Source: CAYZGU01 sp964478165 (GTDB lineage Bacteria; Poribacteria; WGA-4E; JAJDTR01). Taken from it: a stretch of 64,000 bases of DNA. Made by a program: the position numbers and the translations under genes. Within the stretch, counting starts at the first letter, position 1. Every line of letters begins with the position of its first letter. Under the pieces are notes generated by a model. That model searched no databases, was not told the DNA's origin, and saw nothing but the letters and a program-made list of their open reading frames with translations. This document shows, in pieces, positions 19,603 to 30,451 of this stretch. The stretch is from contig CAYZGU010000041.1 of NCBI GenBank assembly GCA_964478165.1, positions 186,001 through 250,000 of the forward strand. The letters are read 5' to 3'.

Positions 19603-20040
19603 CAACTCTCCAATCTTTACGTATGTCTTGTAATCCGCTAAAAGATAAGTGTAAAATGAAAGAACATCACAGCTACGACGAAAAAGATGCTAGGCCACAC
19701 TCATTGACATCAAGAATGTAAAACCAGTCTCAACGAAATGATCAAGGTTTTGGACGAAAAAATACCTTTCCATCGCAACGCTGTGTGCGTAAGCGAGGAA
19801 TAGGACCTATTCGCAAACAATACTTGGCATAAATTCTTTTTTAAACGACACGGAGCGTGCCGGGCCGTCGTTCCCGGATGCGTTGTTCTGGATTGTGAAT
19901 CCAATCACCGCTCTTCCACAAACTTGCGCGTTCTTGTCTTCATCAATCATTCATTATGGATAGCGACAATTCTGTCCATGGAAATCAGAACGGAACAGGT
20001 CCGACTGGCCATCAATCTAATCGCATAATGGGGAGAACAA
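19603..20040. other. Intergenic region, no recognised gene
   Basis: About 440 bases between pgk and proS. A TTGACA at 19687 lacks a matching -10. Nothing else can be supported. Confidence 0.5.
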
Positions 20041-21486
20041 TTGGGCATGAGAGACAAGATAACACCGCGCAGCGAGGACTATTCAGAATGGTATACCGAG
20101 GTAATCCGCCAATCGCAATTAGCAGATTACGCCCCCGTGCGCGGCTGCATGGTCATTAGGCCATACGGCTATGAGCTCTGGGAGAACGTGAAGTCCGGGC
20201 TCGACCGTCGTTTCAAAGAGACAGGCCATGAAAACGCCTATTTTCCTTTGTTTGTACCTATGAGCTTCATCGAAAAAGAGGCACAACACGTCGAGGGATT
20301 TGCACCTGAGTTAGCCGTTGTCACACATGGCGGAGGCAAGAAACTGGAGGACCCGTTGGTGGTGCGACCGACTTCTGAAACGGTTATCGGACACATGTAC
20401 AGTCAATGGATTCAATCGTATCGGGATCTGCCAGTTCTCATCAATCAATGGGCCAATGTTGTGCGCTGGGAATTGCGCACACGTCTGTTTTTGCGTACGA
20501 TGGAATTTTTATGGCAGGAAGGACATACCGCTCACGCCACTGCTGCAGAAGCACAAGAAGAAACATTGCGCATGCTGGACGTCTATACGGATTTCGCCAC
20601 AAATGATGCAGCGATTCCAGTGATACCTGGACTCAAAAGCAAGAGCGAAACATTTCCCGGAGCGGACGCATCCTATAGCATCGAAGCCATGATGGGAGAT
20701 GGCCGGGCGCTTCAGTCTGGAACCTCGCACAACCTCGGACAGAATTTTTCAAAAGTGTTTGACATTCAATACCAGGACGAGAACAGCGACTTACAGCATT
20801 GCTGGACCACCAGTTGGGGTGTGAGCACGCGTATGGTCGGCGCCATCATCATGACACACGGCGACGATCAAGGTCTAGTATTACCACCCCGATTGGCGCC
20901 CATTCAGGTAGTTATTGTACCAATTTGGAAGAAAAATAGGGATGATGAGCGACGCGTCGTAATGGAAGCAGTAGATCGAATTACCTCTGCGCTCGCTAAC
21001 ACGATTCGAATCAAGGTGGACGATCGTGATGAATATTCGCCGGGATGGAAATTCAACGAGTGGGAACTAAAGGGCGTACCTCTTCGAATCGAGATTGGTC
21101 CTCGTGAAGTGCAGGAAGCACAAGCCGTTCTCTCCCGACGGGACAAGCCAGGAAGAGATGGCAAGTCGTTTGTACCATTGATGGGGATATCGGAGGCGAT
21201 TGAAGATTCCCTAGCCGCCATACAGAACAATCTACTGCAACGCGCGACTACATTTCGCACGAATAGAACCTCTGAGCCCACCGATTACAACTCATTTAGG
21301 GCATCAGTCGCTGAAGGTTTCGCACGCGCCTGGTGGTGTGGAAAGCCAACGTGCGAAAACAAAATAAAGACTGAGACCCAAGCGACCGCACGGTGTATCC
21401 CATTGGAACAACCTACTAAAACCGGAAAGTGCGTTGTTTGTCACGAATCCGCTAAGGAAATTACAATCTTTGCTCGGGCCTATTAA
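20041..21486 (+). CDS. proS: Prolyl-tRNA synthetase, archaeal/eukaryotic type
   Basis: Charges tRNA-Pro. 481 residues with the class II core: DYSEWYTEVIRQSQLADYAP, motif 2 region VVRPTSETVIGHMY and VVRWELRTRLFLRTMEFLW, HATAAEAQEETLRMLDVYTD, and the anticodon-binding domain IQVVIVPIWKKNRDDE. The C-terminal extension with Cys residues (CENKIKTET ... CVVCHESAKE) and lack of the long editing insertion mark the short ProS type 3 found in archaea, eukaryotes and some bacteria. The start may be TTG 20041 (five bases after GGGGAG) or ATG 20047, which gives two residues fewer. Confidence 0.95.
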   Translation: MGMRDKITPRSEDYSEWYTEVIRQSQLADYAPVRGCMVIRPYGYELWENVKSGLDRRFKETGHENAYFPLFVPMSFIEKEAQHVEGFAPELAVVTHGGGKKLEDPLVVRPTSETVIGHMYSQWIQSYRDLPVLINQWANVVRWELRTRLFLRTMEFLWQEGHTAHATAAEAQEETLRMLDVYTDFATNDAAIPVIPGLKSKSETFPGADASYSIEAMMGDGRALQSGTSHNLGQNFSKVFDIQYQDENSDLQHCWTTSWGVSTRMVGAIIMTHGDDQGLVLPPRLAPIQVVIVPIWKKNRDDERRVVMEAVDRITSALANTIRIKVDDRDEYSPGWKFNEWELKGVPLRIEIGPREVQEAQAVLSRRDKPGRDGKSFVPLMGISEAIEDSLAAIQNNLLQRATTFRTNRTSEPTDYNSFRASVAEGFARAWWCGKPTCENKIKTETQATARCIPLEQPTKTGKCVVCHESAKEITIFARAY

Positions 21487-21521
21487 ATAAAGGAAAGAGC
21501 AACAGCAAGGAGTTTGAGTGA

Positions 21522-22397
21522 ATGAGCATTCTCGTAGACAAAGACACAAAGGTAATTGTTCAGGGAATTACAGGGCGCTCCGGACGGTTTCATACACAGC
21601 AGTGTATCGAATACGGCACACAAATCGTCGCCGGTGTGACACCTGGCAGAGGTGGATCGAAGGTAGATGGCGTCCCTGTATATGATACAGTAATCGATGC
21701 AGTGAAAGCTACCGGAGCCGACACATCGGCAATATTTGTACCAGCTCGTTTCGATGCAGCGGACTCTGTGATGGAGGCCGCTGATGCTGGCCTGGCTCTG
21801 ATCGTCTGCATCACAGAAGGTGTGCCTGTTTTGGACATGGTCACAGCTAAACACTTCCTGCAAGGAAAACCCAGCCGCCTGGTTGGACCAAACTGCCCAG
21901 GCATAATCACCCCAGGCGAGTGTAAGATTGGCATTATGCCCGGTTATATCCATCAACCCGGTGCAATTGGTATCGTGTCCCGTAGTGGGACCTTAACGTA
22001 TGAAGCCGTCGACCAAGTAACAAAACTGGGCCTCGGCCAATCAACCTGCATCGGCATTGGCGGTGACCCCGTCATCGGTACTACATTTGTTGATGTACTC
22101 GCGTGTTTTGAACAAGACAATGACACAGAAGCTGTCATCATGATTGGTGAGATAGGCGGAACGGCGGAGGAAACTGCCGCTCGATTTGTAAAAGAAAACA
22201 TGAGCAAACCTGTCGTAAGCTTTATCGCTGGTCAGACCGCCCCCGAAGGAAAGCGGATGGGGCATGCCGGTGCGATTATCTCTGGAGGAAAAGGGACGGC
22301 AGCGGAAAAGATCGAAGCACTGAAAGTCGCGGGAATTGCCGTCGCACAAAGCCCAGAAACAATTGGAGAAACTCTAGTGGAAGCACTTGCACACTGA
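21522..22397 (+). CDS. sucD: Succinyl-CoA synthetase alpha subunit
   Basis: Alpha chain of succinyl-CoA synthetase. 291 residues, normal length. CoA-binding Rossmann fold [46 protein letters not shown], and the phosphorylated His248 in [22 protein letters not shown] 21522 follows GGAG at 21510-21513. Only 35 bases separate it from proS, so proS and sucD are probably one transcript, away from sucC. Confidence 0.97.
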   Translation: MSILVDKDTKVIVQGITGRSGRFHTQQCIEYGTQIVAGVTPGRGGSKVDGVPVYDTVIDAVKATGADTSAIFVPARFDAADSVMEAADAGLALIVCITEGVPVLDMVTAKHFLQGKPSRLVGPNCPGIITPGECKIGIMPGYIHQPGAIGIVSRSGTLTYEAVDQVTKLGLGQSTCIGIGGDPVIGTTFVDVLACFEQDNDTEAVIMIGEIGGTAEETAARFVKENMSKPVVSFIAGQTAPEGKRMGHAGAIISGGKGTAAEKIEALKVAGIAVAQSPETIGETLVEALAH

Positions 22398-23206
22398 CGT
22401 CCTACCTGGAATTCATCTTCTAATCAATAGCTCTTGCCAGTCCCCTTGACTAGACAACGAGCATACAACATTCTGTGCCTTTTCAACCGTCCATCCATCA
22501 CCCATTCTTCCGGTTCTTTGATCGACAATCGGATTAAGGGATTAAGCTTAGCAGGCGCTCGCATCCCTAATCCAGTCAATGCGCGCTGGGCGCCATGATT
22601 GTTTGGCCTGCATGGATTGCTACGTTTCACTTACCTTGGTGTGTCCAGAAGATTCCAATTACACTCCTCGACGTGCATTCGAGCCTTTGCTTGGTTTCAA
22701 TCCTCAAAGACTTCACTGCTAGGAACGCGCACTCTACTAGCAAAACACTTTCAAGCTAGCGGCAATGGTTAGAAGTTCATACCAATTCATAAACTCGGTC
22801 GCCACATGTTGATAATCAGTACACGAGACATACGGGGTAATTCCCAGTCTACGACTTAGGCCTTAGTGACACTGGAAGCACAGTAGAGACCCTGATATAA
22901 ATCTGAATGCACCTAAGACATTACGACAACAAGATTCCGATAGCCAAAATGCTCGCAACACCAAAAACCTCGTAGAGGCCAAGCTAACATAATTGCATTC
23001 TCACAATCGGAACAGTGTTCCTATCTGGATCTCCTTCGGAATGTCGTAGTCGATATTACCATTCCGACAAATCCAAAGAGCGTGTTCCACAACTTGTAAT
23101 CCAAGGGCCCGCATGGTATTGCTACGTAAATAGAGTACACCAGTTGTACCGAGCAAAACAGTTAGAAATCCAGGATAGAGCATTGTGTTCTCGCGTTGAG
23201 TTGAGG
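22398..23206. other. Intergenic region between convergent genes
   Basis: About 810 bases between the 3' ends of sucD (+) and trpG (-). I find no coding frame, and no clear intrinsic terminator for either side. Confidence 0.5.
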
Positions 23207-23770
23207 CTACAATCTTAGGAAGTTGCCCAACAACCTTTTCCCTTCAATCGTCAGAATCGACTCAGGATGAAATTGTACCCCCCAAATGGGATGATGCTTG
23301 TGCCGAAGACCCATAATTTCTTCTTCGCACGTCCAAGCGACGATGTTGAAGCAATCCGGTAGGCCCTCTCTGTCTACAATCAGAGAATGATAACGTGTCG
23401 CCGCAAAGGGATTCTCGAGACCCGCGAAGATTTCCTCACCGTTATGATAGACCATTGACGTTTTACCATGCATTAAGCGATCGGCACGCACGACGTCGCC
23501 ACCGAAGGCCTCGCCAATGCACTGATGGCCTAGGCAGACACCTAGAATAGGTGTTCTCCCGGCAAAGCGACGGATAAGATTGCGCGAAATTCCCGCCTCA
23601 CGTGGAGTACACGGACCAGGCGAAATCACTATCTTGTCTGCCGCAAGACACTCAATCTCCTCCAATGTTATTTCGTCATTACGATGAACGACAAGCTCCG
23701 CACCAAGCTCACCAAGATATTGAACCAAGTTGTACGTGAACGAATCGTAATTGTCGATGATTAGGATCAT
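23207..23770 (-). CDS. trpG: Anthranilate synthase component II, glutamine amidotransferase
   Basis: Supplies ammonia from glutamine to TrpE in tryptophan synthesis. 187 residues of class I glutamine amidotransferase: [30 protein letters not shown], the nucleophile Cys79 in [15 protein letters not shown], and the His-Glu pair in [12 protein letters not shown]. The ATG at 23770 is preceded by GGGGGA; an upstream TTG at 23788 is possible but less well placed. The last gene of hisI-trpE-trpG, 82 bases after trpE. The same fold also serves PabA, but pairing with trpE decides the call. Confidence 0.95.
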   Translation of the reverse strand: MILIIDNYDSFTYNLVQYLGELGAELVVHRNDEITLEEIECLAADKIVISPGPCTPREAGISRNLIRRFAGRTPILGVCLGHQCIGEAFGGDVVRADRLMHGKTSMVYHNGEEIFAGLENPFAATRYHSLIVDREGLPDCFNIVAWTCEEEIMGLRHKHHPIWGVQFHPESILTIEGKRLLGNFLRL

Positions 23771-23852
23771 GTTTTCCCCCAACGGCAACGCAAATCTAAT
23801 CTTAAATCACTAAGTTAAGAAACCTTTTTTCCACTGGTGACTTAGTTTCGTC

Positions 23853-25343
23853 TCATTCCAGTCCCATCTCAGCAATCTCAATTGCCTTGATTACTGCCTT
23901 TGCCTTATTGAGCGTTTCAGTATACTCGGCTTCTGGAACCGAATCTGTAACCACACCACCTCCCGCCTGCACATATGCGATTCCATCTTTGACAACGAGC
24001 GTGCGAATAGTAATCGCCGTATCGGCATTGCCGGAAAAACTGAAATATCCAACTGCGCCACCATATGGGCCGCGTCGCGTCGGCTCTAGTTCATCAATGA
24101 TTTCCATCGCTCGTATCTTGGGAGCGCCAGAAAGCGTCCCCGCTGGCAAACACACACGAATGAGATCGAAAGCGTTCATGCCATCGCGAAGTTCACCTTC
24201 AACATGCGAAACTATGTGCATCACGTGCGAATATCGTTCTATTTGCATCATTTCACTCACATGGATCGTATGATATTTGCAAACTCGACCAAGATCGTTT
24301 CGCCCTAAATCGACGAGCATCACGTGTTCGGCTCGCTCCTTCTGATCCGAGATTAGTTCCTGCGCGAGCGCGCTGTCCTCGGCAGGCGTATCTCCACGAG
24401 GTCGAGTCCCCGCTATTGGACGTGTTTCCGCAATATTGTCTTCAACGCGCACCATCATCTCAGGCGAAGTGCCCGCGATTTGCAGGTCTCCCAACTTCAG
24501 ATAATACATGTACGGCGATGGGTTTACGGTACGTAATGCTCGATAAACATCAAACGGATCCACTGACAACGGAAAACTCAGTCGCTGAGACGGAACCACC
24601 TGGATAATGTCACCAGCAGCAATATATTCCTTTGCGCGAAGGACCAAATCCTCATATTCAACCTGTGTCAAATTTGATTTGGGATTGACCTTGACATTGG
24701 CGCGAGAAGCTCTGTCATTATCTCGAGGAGACATTGGCAAAGGGCTCTTGAGTTTGGAAATTAAAGCATCAATACGATCGACTGCCCTTTGATATGCGCC
24801 CTCTACGTCACCTTCAATCCGCGCGTTCGCTACCACCGAAATTTGGTGATTGACTCGGTCAAATACCAATAGCGTATCGGTAATCATGAAGAAACAGTCC
24901 GGCAAATTACGATCATCTTCGGTAGTGTCAGGCAGATCTTCAAAGAATCGAACCGCATCATAACTTAAATATCCAACCGCACCACCGTGAAAACGCGGCA
25001 ATCCCTCTACATCGACAGGTCGGTAATGGGCCATCAGTTTCTCCAGCTCTTCAAGCGGGGAGCTGCTTTTCATTTCGCTTGTCTGCCCTGTCTCTAGATT
25101 GTCTATACGAACATGGTTATCCTTACTCTGAAAAAGGATTGAAGGATCACTACCGAGAAATGAATACCGTCCGAGATGTTCACCGCCCTCAACGCTCTCG
25201 AGCAAAAATCCATGTTCCCCATTCACGATTTTGTAGTATGCAGACACCGCGGTTTCCATGTCAGCTAATATTGACTTGAAAACGGGAATCAAGTTACCAT
25301 CTTTCGCCTTCTCACGAAAATCCTCAAGAGTTGGATAATACAT
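23853..25343 (-). CDS. trpE: Anthranilate synthase component I
   Basis: Converts chorismate to anthranilate, the first committed step to tryptophan. 496 residues, normal length. N-terminal regulatory part has LLESVEGGEHLGRYSFLGSD, containing the LLES feedback-site motif common in TrpE. The catalytic part has GDIIQVVPSQRLSF, SPYMYYLKLGDLQIAGTSPE, RPIAGTRPRGDT and GGAVGYFSFSGNADTAITIR. GAGGAGG precedes ATG 25343. The gene starts 22 bases after hisI ends. Confidence 0.96.
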   Translation of the reverse strand: MYYPTLEDFREKAKDGNLIPVFKSILADMETAVSAYYKIVNGEHGFLLESVEGGEHLGRYSFLGSDPSILFQSKDNHVRIDNLETGQTSEMKSSSPLEELEKLMAHYRPVDVEGLPRFHGGAVGYLSYDAVRFFEDLPDTTEDDRNLPDCFFMITDTLLVFDRVNHQISVVANARIEGDVEGAYQRAVDRIDALISKLKSPLPMSPRDNDRASRANVKVNPKSNLTQVEYEDLVLRAKEYIAAGDIIQVVPSQRLSFPLSVDPFDVYRALRTVNPSPYMYYLKLGDLQIAGTSPEMMVRVEDNIAETRPIAGTRPRGDTPAEDSALAQELISDQKERAEHVMLVDLGRNDLGRVCKYHTIHVSEMMQIERYSHVMHIVSHVEGELRDGMNAFDLIRVCLPAGTLSGAPKIRAMEIIDELEPTRRGPYGGAVGYFSFSGNADTAITIRTLVVKDGIAYVQAGGGVVTDSVPEAEYTETLNKAKAVIKAIEIAEMGLE

Positions 25344-25365
25344 CGATAGCCTCCTCTAGCGCTTT

Positions 25366-25752
25366 TCAAGCCTTGTATATTTCAGCGGGATCGAATATTT
25401 TCTTTCCTACGATGTGGCTTGTATCACCGTCAGGAGACATTTTTCGAAAGAAACATGAACGATAACCAGTGTGGCACGCTCCACCTTTCTGTTCAACCTT
25501 AATTAGAAGCGCATCACCATCACAATCAAACGCAAGAGACTTTACAATTTGGGTGTGGCCCGAAGTCTCGCCCTTTATCCAATACTCTTGACGGGAACGG
25601 CTCCAGAAGCATACCCGGCCGGATTCGAGCGTTCTACATACCGCTTCACGATTCATATATGCAATCATGAGGACTTCATTGTTCTCGAAGTCCTGTATAA
25701 TCGCTGGTATCAAATCGTTCTGATCAAATTTCAATTCATCTACAATTTGCAT
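25366..25752 (-). CDS. hisI: Phosphoribosyl-AMP cyclohydrolase
   Basis: Histidine-pathway step opening the purine ring of PR-AMP. 128 residues, normal for a stand-alone HisI without the HisE pyrophosphohydrolase. The metal-binding block [20 protein letters not shown] with GYRSCFFR contains the usual Asp and Cys ligands; [17 protein letters not shown] is the other signature. ATG 25752 follows GAGGAGG by six bases; an upstream start would add ten residues. It heads the hisI-trpE-trpG cluster directly downstream of an intrinsic terminator. Confidence 0.95.
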   Translation of the reverse strand: MQIVDELKFDQNDLIPAIIQDFENNEVLMIAYMNREAVCRTLESGRVCFWSRSRQEYWIKGETSGHTQIVKSLAFDCDGDALLIKVEQKGGACHTGYRSCFFRKMSPDGDTSHIVGKKIFDPAEIYKA

Positions 25753-25780
25753 AACAGGCCTCCTCTTGAAAACTCCGATC

Positions 25781-25824
25781 AAAAAAAAAGCCGTCGGCCA
25801 GAAGAATTCGTGTGCCCACGGCTT
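25781..25824 (-). terminator. Intrinsic terminator in the hisI-trpE-trpG leader (attenuator candidate)
   Basis: Read on the minus strand: AAGCCGT pairs with ACGGCTT, then one mismatch and a GGC/GCC pair close the stem, followed immediately by nine U residues. It lies between the promoter at 25995-26024 and the hisI ribosome-binding site at about 25758-25764, so it must be read through for operon expression. Confidence 0.75.
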
Positions 25825-25854
25825 AAAACTGTGATAAGAATAAGTGTAGAAAGT

Positions 25855-25947
25855 TCATTTAAGCAAAGGCGCACTTCCCCTTTTCCTCTGTGAATCCCAC
25901 CGTTCGCAATAATAGAGCATGAGTGCTAGTCGGAACTGCAAGTTCAT
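25855..25947 (-). other. Possible 30-codon leader ORF
   Basis: An open frame MNLQFRLALMLYYCERWDSQ ending at TGA lies between the promoter and the attenuator-like terminator. It has a single Trp codon and no His codon, and its ribosome-binding site is weak. It does not look like a classical Trp or His leader peptide. It may instead be part of a structured leader RNA. Confidence 0.25.
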
Positions 25948-25994
25948 GAATTGGATATTTCTTCTGGTATCTTGTATCGAAACTACAGGTAGCC

Positions 25995-26024
25995 AGTGTA
26001 GCATATCTGCAGTTTGCGTGTCAA
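25995..26024 (-). promoter_or_regulatory. Sigma-70-like promoter of hisI-trpE-trpG
   Basis: Minus strand TTGACA (26024-26019), an 18-base spacer and TACACT (26000-25995). Transcription would start near 25988 and give a leader of about 235 bases before the hisI ATG. Confidence 0.65.
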
Positions 26025-26394
26025 GCGAAAACACTCGGAACGCAATACTCGTCCGCGGACGCTAATCCCGTACAACGTGTCCCGCTGCGAGCGGGTTAGA
26101 CTGGGGAGGAAATCACTTCTCGTAGCGTCCTCTACACCAACTTGTTGTGTCTCATCCGGAGTTGGCTGGTAAAATACACACAGTTTCGATTTGCACGCTC
26201 GATGGGTTTCCTAAACGGACTTTGGGAAACCACACAGTGGACATCCATGTATTATTGGTGTTCGCGCAGTCGTTCGGCGCACTCGAAACTAACATCCTAA
26301 CCAAACAAACCGCACCTCTTTAGGAGTACTTCGCTCTTGACCGAACGCCTCTATCGACGCTCTAGACGTCTCGGAAGTTTTTTCCTGCGCACAT
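26025..26394. other. Intergenic region downstream of leuD
   Basis: About 370 bases between leuD and the hisI promoter. A 6-bp hairpin (CCCGCT/AGCGGG, 26081-26095) and a 10-bp palindrome (26051-26060) are present, but no T-tract follows on the minus strand. No gene recognised. Confidence 0.5.
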
Positions 26395-26985
26395 TCACAT
26401 CCCTCTCTGAGATTCGTAGGCGGAAATCTCACCATCAAATTGTAATGTCCAACCAATTTCATCAAGCCCACTCAGTAAGCAGTGTTTCTGGAAATCACCA
26501 ATTTCAAATGGATGGGAAATCCCATCGCGCTGAATTACCGACTGTGACTCCAGATCCACAGTCAATTTGTACCCTGGGTACGATGCTGTCTGCTTAAGCA
26601 AATCAGTAACGACATCAGATGGCAAAGTGATGGGTAAAAGCCCATTTTTGAACGAATTACCCCGGAAAATGTCTCCAAAAGACGTTGCAATAATTACCTT
26701 GAATCCGAACTGCTGAAGCGCCCAGGGTGCATGTTCTCGAGAACTCCCACACCCAAAATTCGCACCAGAAACAAGAATGCTAGCGCCTTCATAACGAGAG
26801 AAATTTAGAACAAAGTCAGGATTAGGATCCCCATTATCCAGAAAGCGCCAATCGTAAAACAAAAAATTTTCAAACCCGGTCCGCTTAATCCCTTTGAGAA
26901 ATTGCTTAGGGATGATTTGATCGGTATCCACATTGATGCGATCCAGTGGAGCTACAAGTCCGACGTGTTTTCTGAATGCTTGCAT
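26395..26985 (-). CDS. leuD: 3-isopropylmalate dehydratase small subunit
   Basis: Swivelling domain of isopropylmalate isomerase in leucine synthesis. 196 residues. [40 protein letters not shown] and [20 protein letters not shown] are the family hallmarks. The C-terminal [20 protein letters not shown] is also typical. It lies 165 bases downstream of leuC on the same strand, a wide gap for these usually tight partners. Confidence 0.96.
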   Translation of the reverse strand: MQAFRKHVGLVAPLDRINVDTDQIIPKQFLKGIKRTGFENFLFYDWRFLDNGDPNPDFVLNFSRYEGASILVSGANFGCGSSREHAPWALQQFGFKVIIATSFGDIFRGNSFKNGLLPITLPSDVVTDLLKQTASYPGYKLTVDLESQSVIQRDGISHPFEIGDFQKHCLLSGLDEIGWTLQFDGEISAYESQRGM

Positions 26986-27150
26986 GATTTTATATTGATA
27001 ACCTTGTATATGGCACTACAACTGTTAGAGAGTTCTCGCTAAACCACCAGGCAGGCCCAAAAGCTGAATTCAGAGAAGTCTACCCTCTTTTCCCTTCTGG
27101 CATCTTAGCGTTGCTATTTACAGTATCGCAGACAATGAAGCGGAGCAATC

Positions 27151-28554
27151 CTACTCCCATTCTCGAATGTCGACAAAATGCCCGGCAATTGCCGCCCCCG
27201 CCGCCATCTGTGGACTAACCAAGTGTGTTCGTCCGCCCTTTCCTTGCCTACCCTCAAAATTTCGGTTAGAGGTACTGGCGCAACGCTCACCCGGCATGAG
27301 AGTATCGGAATTCATACCAAGACACATGCTACAACCGGCTTCTCGCCATTCAAAACCAGCCTCACGGAAAACCTGATCTAATCCCTCGGCTTCGGCCTGC
27401 TTCTTTATGTTTGCGGATCCTGGGACCACCAGCGCATTTACTGTCGGAGACACTTTTCGGCCTTTGACAATTTGCGCTGCAGCACGGAGATCACTGATGC
27501 GCGAGTTTGTACAACTCCCGATGAATACTTTATCAAGCTTAATATCGGTAATCTTCGTTCCTGGGGTAAGCCCCATGTATGCAAGTGCGCCTTCGGCTGA
27601 CTTCTTGGTATCTTCGAGCGACATATGCTGTGGATCAGGAATCTTTTCCGTTACGTCAGCTCCCATACCAGGATTCGTTCCCCACGTGACCTGCGGTGCA
27701 AGTGTTCGGACATCAATAGACAACGATTTATCATATATCGCGCCTTCATCTGTTGACAATTGACGCCACTCGCTGACAGCTCGATCAAAGGCCTCGGGTT
27801 TTGGACTGAACGGACGACCCGCCAGATATTCATAGGTCTTATCGTCAGGAGCAATCATGCCGGCCCGCGCGCCAGCTTCAATCGTCATATTACAAACAGT
27901 CATACGCTCTTCAATACCCAGGCTGCGAATTGCGGATCCCGTGTACTCAATCACTGAACCATTCCCCCCATCCGTACCAATTTGGCGAATAATCGAGAGT
28001 ATTATGTCCTTTGAGGTGACACCACGGGATAGATGTCCGTCAATCTGAATCTCAAAAGTATCCGGCTTGTGGGAGAGAAGACACTGTGTTGCAAGCACAT
28101 GCTCAACCTCGCTGGTACCAATCCCAAGTGCAAAAGCACCCAAAGCACCGTGCGTGGATGTGTGGCTGTCTCCACAACAGATAGTCTTGCCCGGCTGTGT
28201 AATACCGAGTTCGGGACCAATTACATGAACAATTCCCTGTTCTGGGCTATTAATATCATAAAGCGTAATACCGAATTCTTCGCAGTTCTTTGCAAGCGTT
28301 TCCATCTGCTTTGCTGCGATGAGATCCGTAATTGGAAGAGATCTGTCCGTGGTCGGGACATTGTGGTCCATGGTTGCGATTGTGAAATGCGGACGACGCA
28401 CGTTTCGTCGGGCAAGCCTCAGTCCCTCAAACGCCTGTGGCGAGGTTACCTCGTGCGTGAGATGCGCGTCAATATATAGTATTGTTGCCTCATTCGGAAC
28501 ATCCCGCACAATGTGCGCGTCCCAAATTTTTTCAAAGAGCGTTTTAGGGCGCAT
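27151..28554 (-). CDS. leuC: 3-isopropylmalate dehydratase large subunit
   Basis: Aconitase-family subunit carrying the 4Fe-4S cluster, isomerising isopropylmalate in leucine synthesis. 467 residues, normal length. [20 protein letters not shown] supplies one cluster Cys, and [17 protein letters not shown] and [13 protein letters not shown] supply the others. ATG 28554 follows GGAGA by six bases; an upstream in-frame start would add 13 unlikely residues. Confidence 0.97.
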   Translation of the reverse strand: MRPKTLFEKIWDAHIVRDVPNEATILYIDAHLTHEVTSPQAFEGLRLARRNVRRPHFTIATMDHNVPTTDRSLPITDLIAAKQMETLAKNCEEFGITLYDINSPEQGIVHVIGPELGITQPGKTICCGDSHTSTHGALGAFALGIGTSEVEHVLATQCLLSHKPDTFEIQIDGHLSRGVTSKDIILSIIRQIGTDGGNGSVIEYTGSAIRSLGIEERMTVCNMTIEAGARAGMIAPDDKTYEYLAGRPFSPKPEAFDRAVSEWRQLSTDEGAIYDKSLSIDVRTLAPQVTWGTNPGMGADVTEKIPDPQHMSLEDTKKSAEGALAYMGLTPGTKITDIKLDKVFIGSCTNSRISDLRAAAQIVKGRKVSPTVNALVVPGSANIKKQAEAEGLDQVFREAGFEWREAGCSMCLGMNSDTLMPGERCASTSNRNFEGRQGKGGRTHLVSPQMAAGAAIAGHFVDIREWE

Positions 28555-29290
28555 GTTTCGTCTCCAATTATGCTGTGTTTTGTTGGTTAGCACACCCGAG
28601 TTTACTATTTCCTCTGCAATAAGAGGCTTTACAAAGATTTCCTACGCAAGATAGGTAGGGCAATCGCCTTACTCCGATTCGACTACAATCTAATAATCCG
28701 CCCCATCACAATAATCGCAAATGAAATCAAACAACCCACTAGGCATGTCACGTTACAACTGTTCATGGCAAGCTCATTTTCGTCCACGCAAGCTATGTAG
28801 CATTGCATTAAACGTCAACTCCATCAACTCCCATATCTCATTGATGGAACAGCACGGTCCTTCATTCCTATACCACCAAACACTAACACCCAAGCAATCA
28901 CTATCTGGGCAAGTCCAGACAGAAAGTCGGATTAAGCCATTCTCCTGATACCATGCGGACACTATTCCAATAAGCTCTGCATGTTATCTCAGGACAATAC
29001 AGCCGATTACCACTAATGTGTGCCTTGATGTTGAACTCAACACACATCACATCGTCCACTGCCAAATGCTCGGGGGAACCAGACAGCGACTGGACATTCG
29101 GAACTTTTCGGAGTGGTGACATGGAACCACGGCAGTCGTGGTAGAATACGGGCAGACAGCGCCAGATCGTGGGACAACCATCATGTCACAGTGAGGAGCA
29201 AAACATCCTCTCCACACGCGTCAAAATTAATGGATAGCCAGATTGAAAAACGGACGAAAACTATTCCTCTCAATACCATTCGTCATCGGC
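28555..29290. other. Intergenic region upstream of leuC
   Basis: About 735 bases between dnaA and leuC. On the minus strand the leader of leuC contains a small CCTCT/AGAGG hairpin but no terminator or Leu-rich leader ORF that I can recognise. A 6-bp hairpin (ACCACG/CGTGGT) lies near 29126-29142. Confidence 0.5.
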
Positions 29291-30451
29291 TCAATCCGCT
29301 CCTCTGTCCGCCAATTCACCCTTTAACGAATCTATAGATTGGCCAAGCACCAAATCTTCCCGGAGAAGCGATTCGACCCGTTGGACGCTTTGAACGACAG
29401 TTGTATGATGGCTATATCCGAAGCCTTGACTAATCTGCTTCAACGAGAGCGTTGTCAATTGACGACTGAGGTACATTGCGACCTGTCGAGGAAGTGCATA
29501 TCGTTTTCCTCGCCGTCGCGAGCACAGGTCAGAAATCCCAATCTGAAAATAGCGTGCAACCTCTTCCTGAATCATTTCGAGACTAAGATTGCTTGGCGTA
29601 TCTGTCTCAGACAGACCATCGCCTAACACGCGAGTAACCACTTCAAGATCCAGATCCGAACCGAGACGAGCCTCCGCCATTAGACGATTCAAACATCCTT
29701 CGAGTTGGCGAATCTGCTGGGTCAGATTCTTTGCAATGTAGCGCACAACTTTGGCAGGTACGGGTCCCCAATCTCGTTCCTGTAATTTCTGTTCGATAAT
29801 TGACACGCGCAGCTTAAACTCCGGCGATCGAATTTCAACGAACGGGTTGTTGTTAATACCAATGGAGTCAACTAGATAGGACTCCAGAAAACCCGGGGGC
29901 CGATCGCATGTGCAGACGAGCCGATGATTTTGGCATTTCAAATGGTTGAGTAGAACCACAAACTCTTCTTGAACACTTTGTTCTTGACTTAGGAAATGCA
30001 GGTCATCAATCAGTAGAAGGTCTATATTGTAATACCGGCGTTGTAATGCAGAATACTTTTTCGGATGCGCTATTGCCTGAACCCACTCGTTGATAAATCG
30101 TTCGGACGAAACACAAAATACAGTCTTATCCATGTGGTTGTTACGGAACCGATTCCCAATTGCATGTAGTAGATGAGTCTTGCCAAGCCCCACACCACCA
30201 TAGATAATCAGCGGACTGGCCGCTCCAGCAGTTGGATCAATAGTCTCCATCGCAGCGCGGTAAGCACGTCGATTGCTTTCTCCGATCACAAATCGTTCTA
30301 GTGTTAAGGCAGGATTCAAACCCGATCCTGATGGTGCATGAACAACCGAAGTAGGCACACCTGTCGCGAGCTGAACTGGTTCAGCGTCCTGAAACTCTTC
30401 CAAAGGCTCAGATTCAGGGTTTACACCGGTCCCATTCCAGTCATTCATCAT
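29291..30451 (-). CDS. dnaA: DnaA replication initiator lacking domain I
   Basis: A 386-residue initiator AAA+ ATPase. Domain III starts at about residue 46 (NPALTLERFVIGESNRRAYR). It has Walker A GGVGLGKTH (85-93), Walker B LLLIDDLHF (145-153) and a good sensor region. Domain IV has RQVAMYLSRQLTTLSLKQIS and a DnaA-box-binding signature FGYSHHTTVVQSVQRVE where most DnaA have GGRDHTTV. The first 45 residues are an acidic linker. The usual domain I, which binds DnaB helicase and self-associates, is missing. The ATG overlaps the stop of an 88-codon upstream frame (ATGA) and AAGGAC provides a ribosome-binding site. It could be the only DnaA or a paralogue; no gene typical of dnaA neighbourhoods (dnaN, recF, gyrB) is nearby. 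Confidence 0.88.
   Translation of the reverse strand: MMNDWNGTGVNPESEPLEEFQDAEPVQLATGVPTSVVHAPSGSGLNPALTLERFVIGESNRRAYRAAMETIDPTAGAASPLIIYGGVGLGKTHLLHAIGNRFRNNHMDKTVFCVSSERFINEWVQAIAHPKKYSALQRRYYNIDLLLIDDLHFLSQEQSVQEEFVVLLNHLKCQNHRLVCTCDRPPGFLESYLVDSIGINNNPFVEIRSPEFKLRVSIIEQKLQERDWGPVPAKVVRYIAKNLTQQIRQLEGCLNRLMAEARLGSDLDLEVVTRVLGDGLSETDTPSNLSLEMIQEEVARYFQIGISDLCSRRRGKRYALPRQVAMYLSRQLTTLSLKQISQGFGYSHHTTVVQSVQRVESLLREDLVLGQSIDSLKGELADRGAD

Noticed and set aside
25855..25947. Classical trp leader peptide
   Set aside because: One Trp codon only, no paired Trp codons and a weak ribosome-binding site; listed only as a possible ORF.
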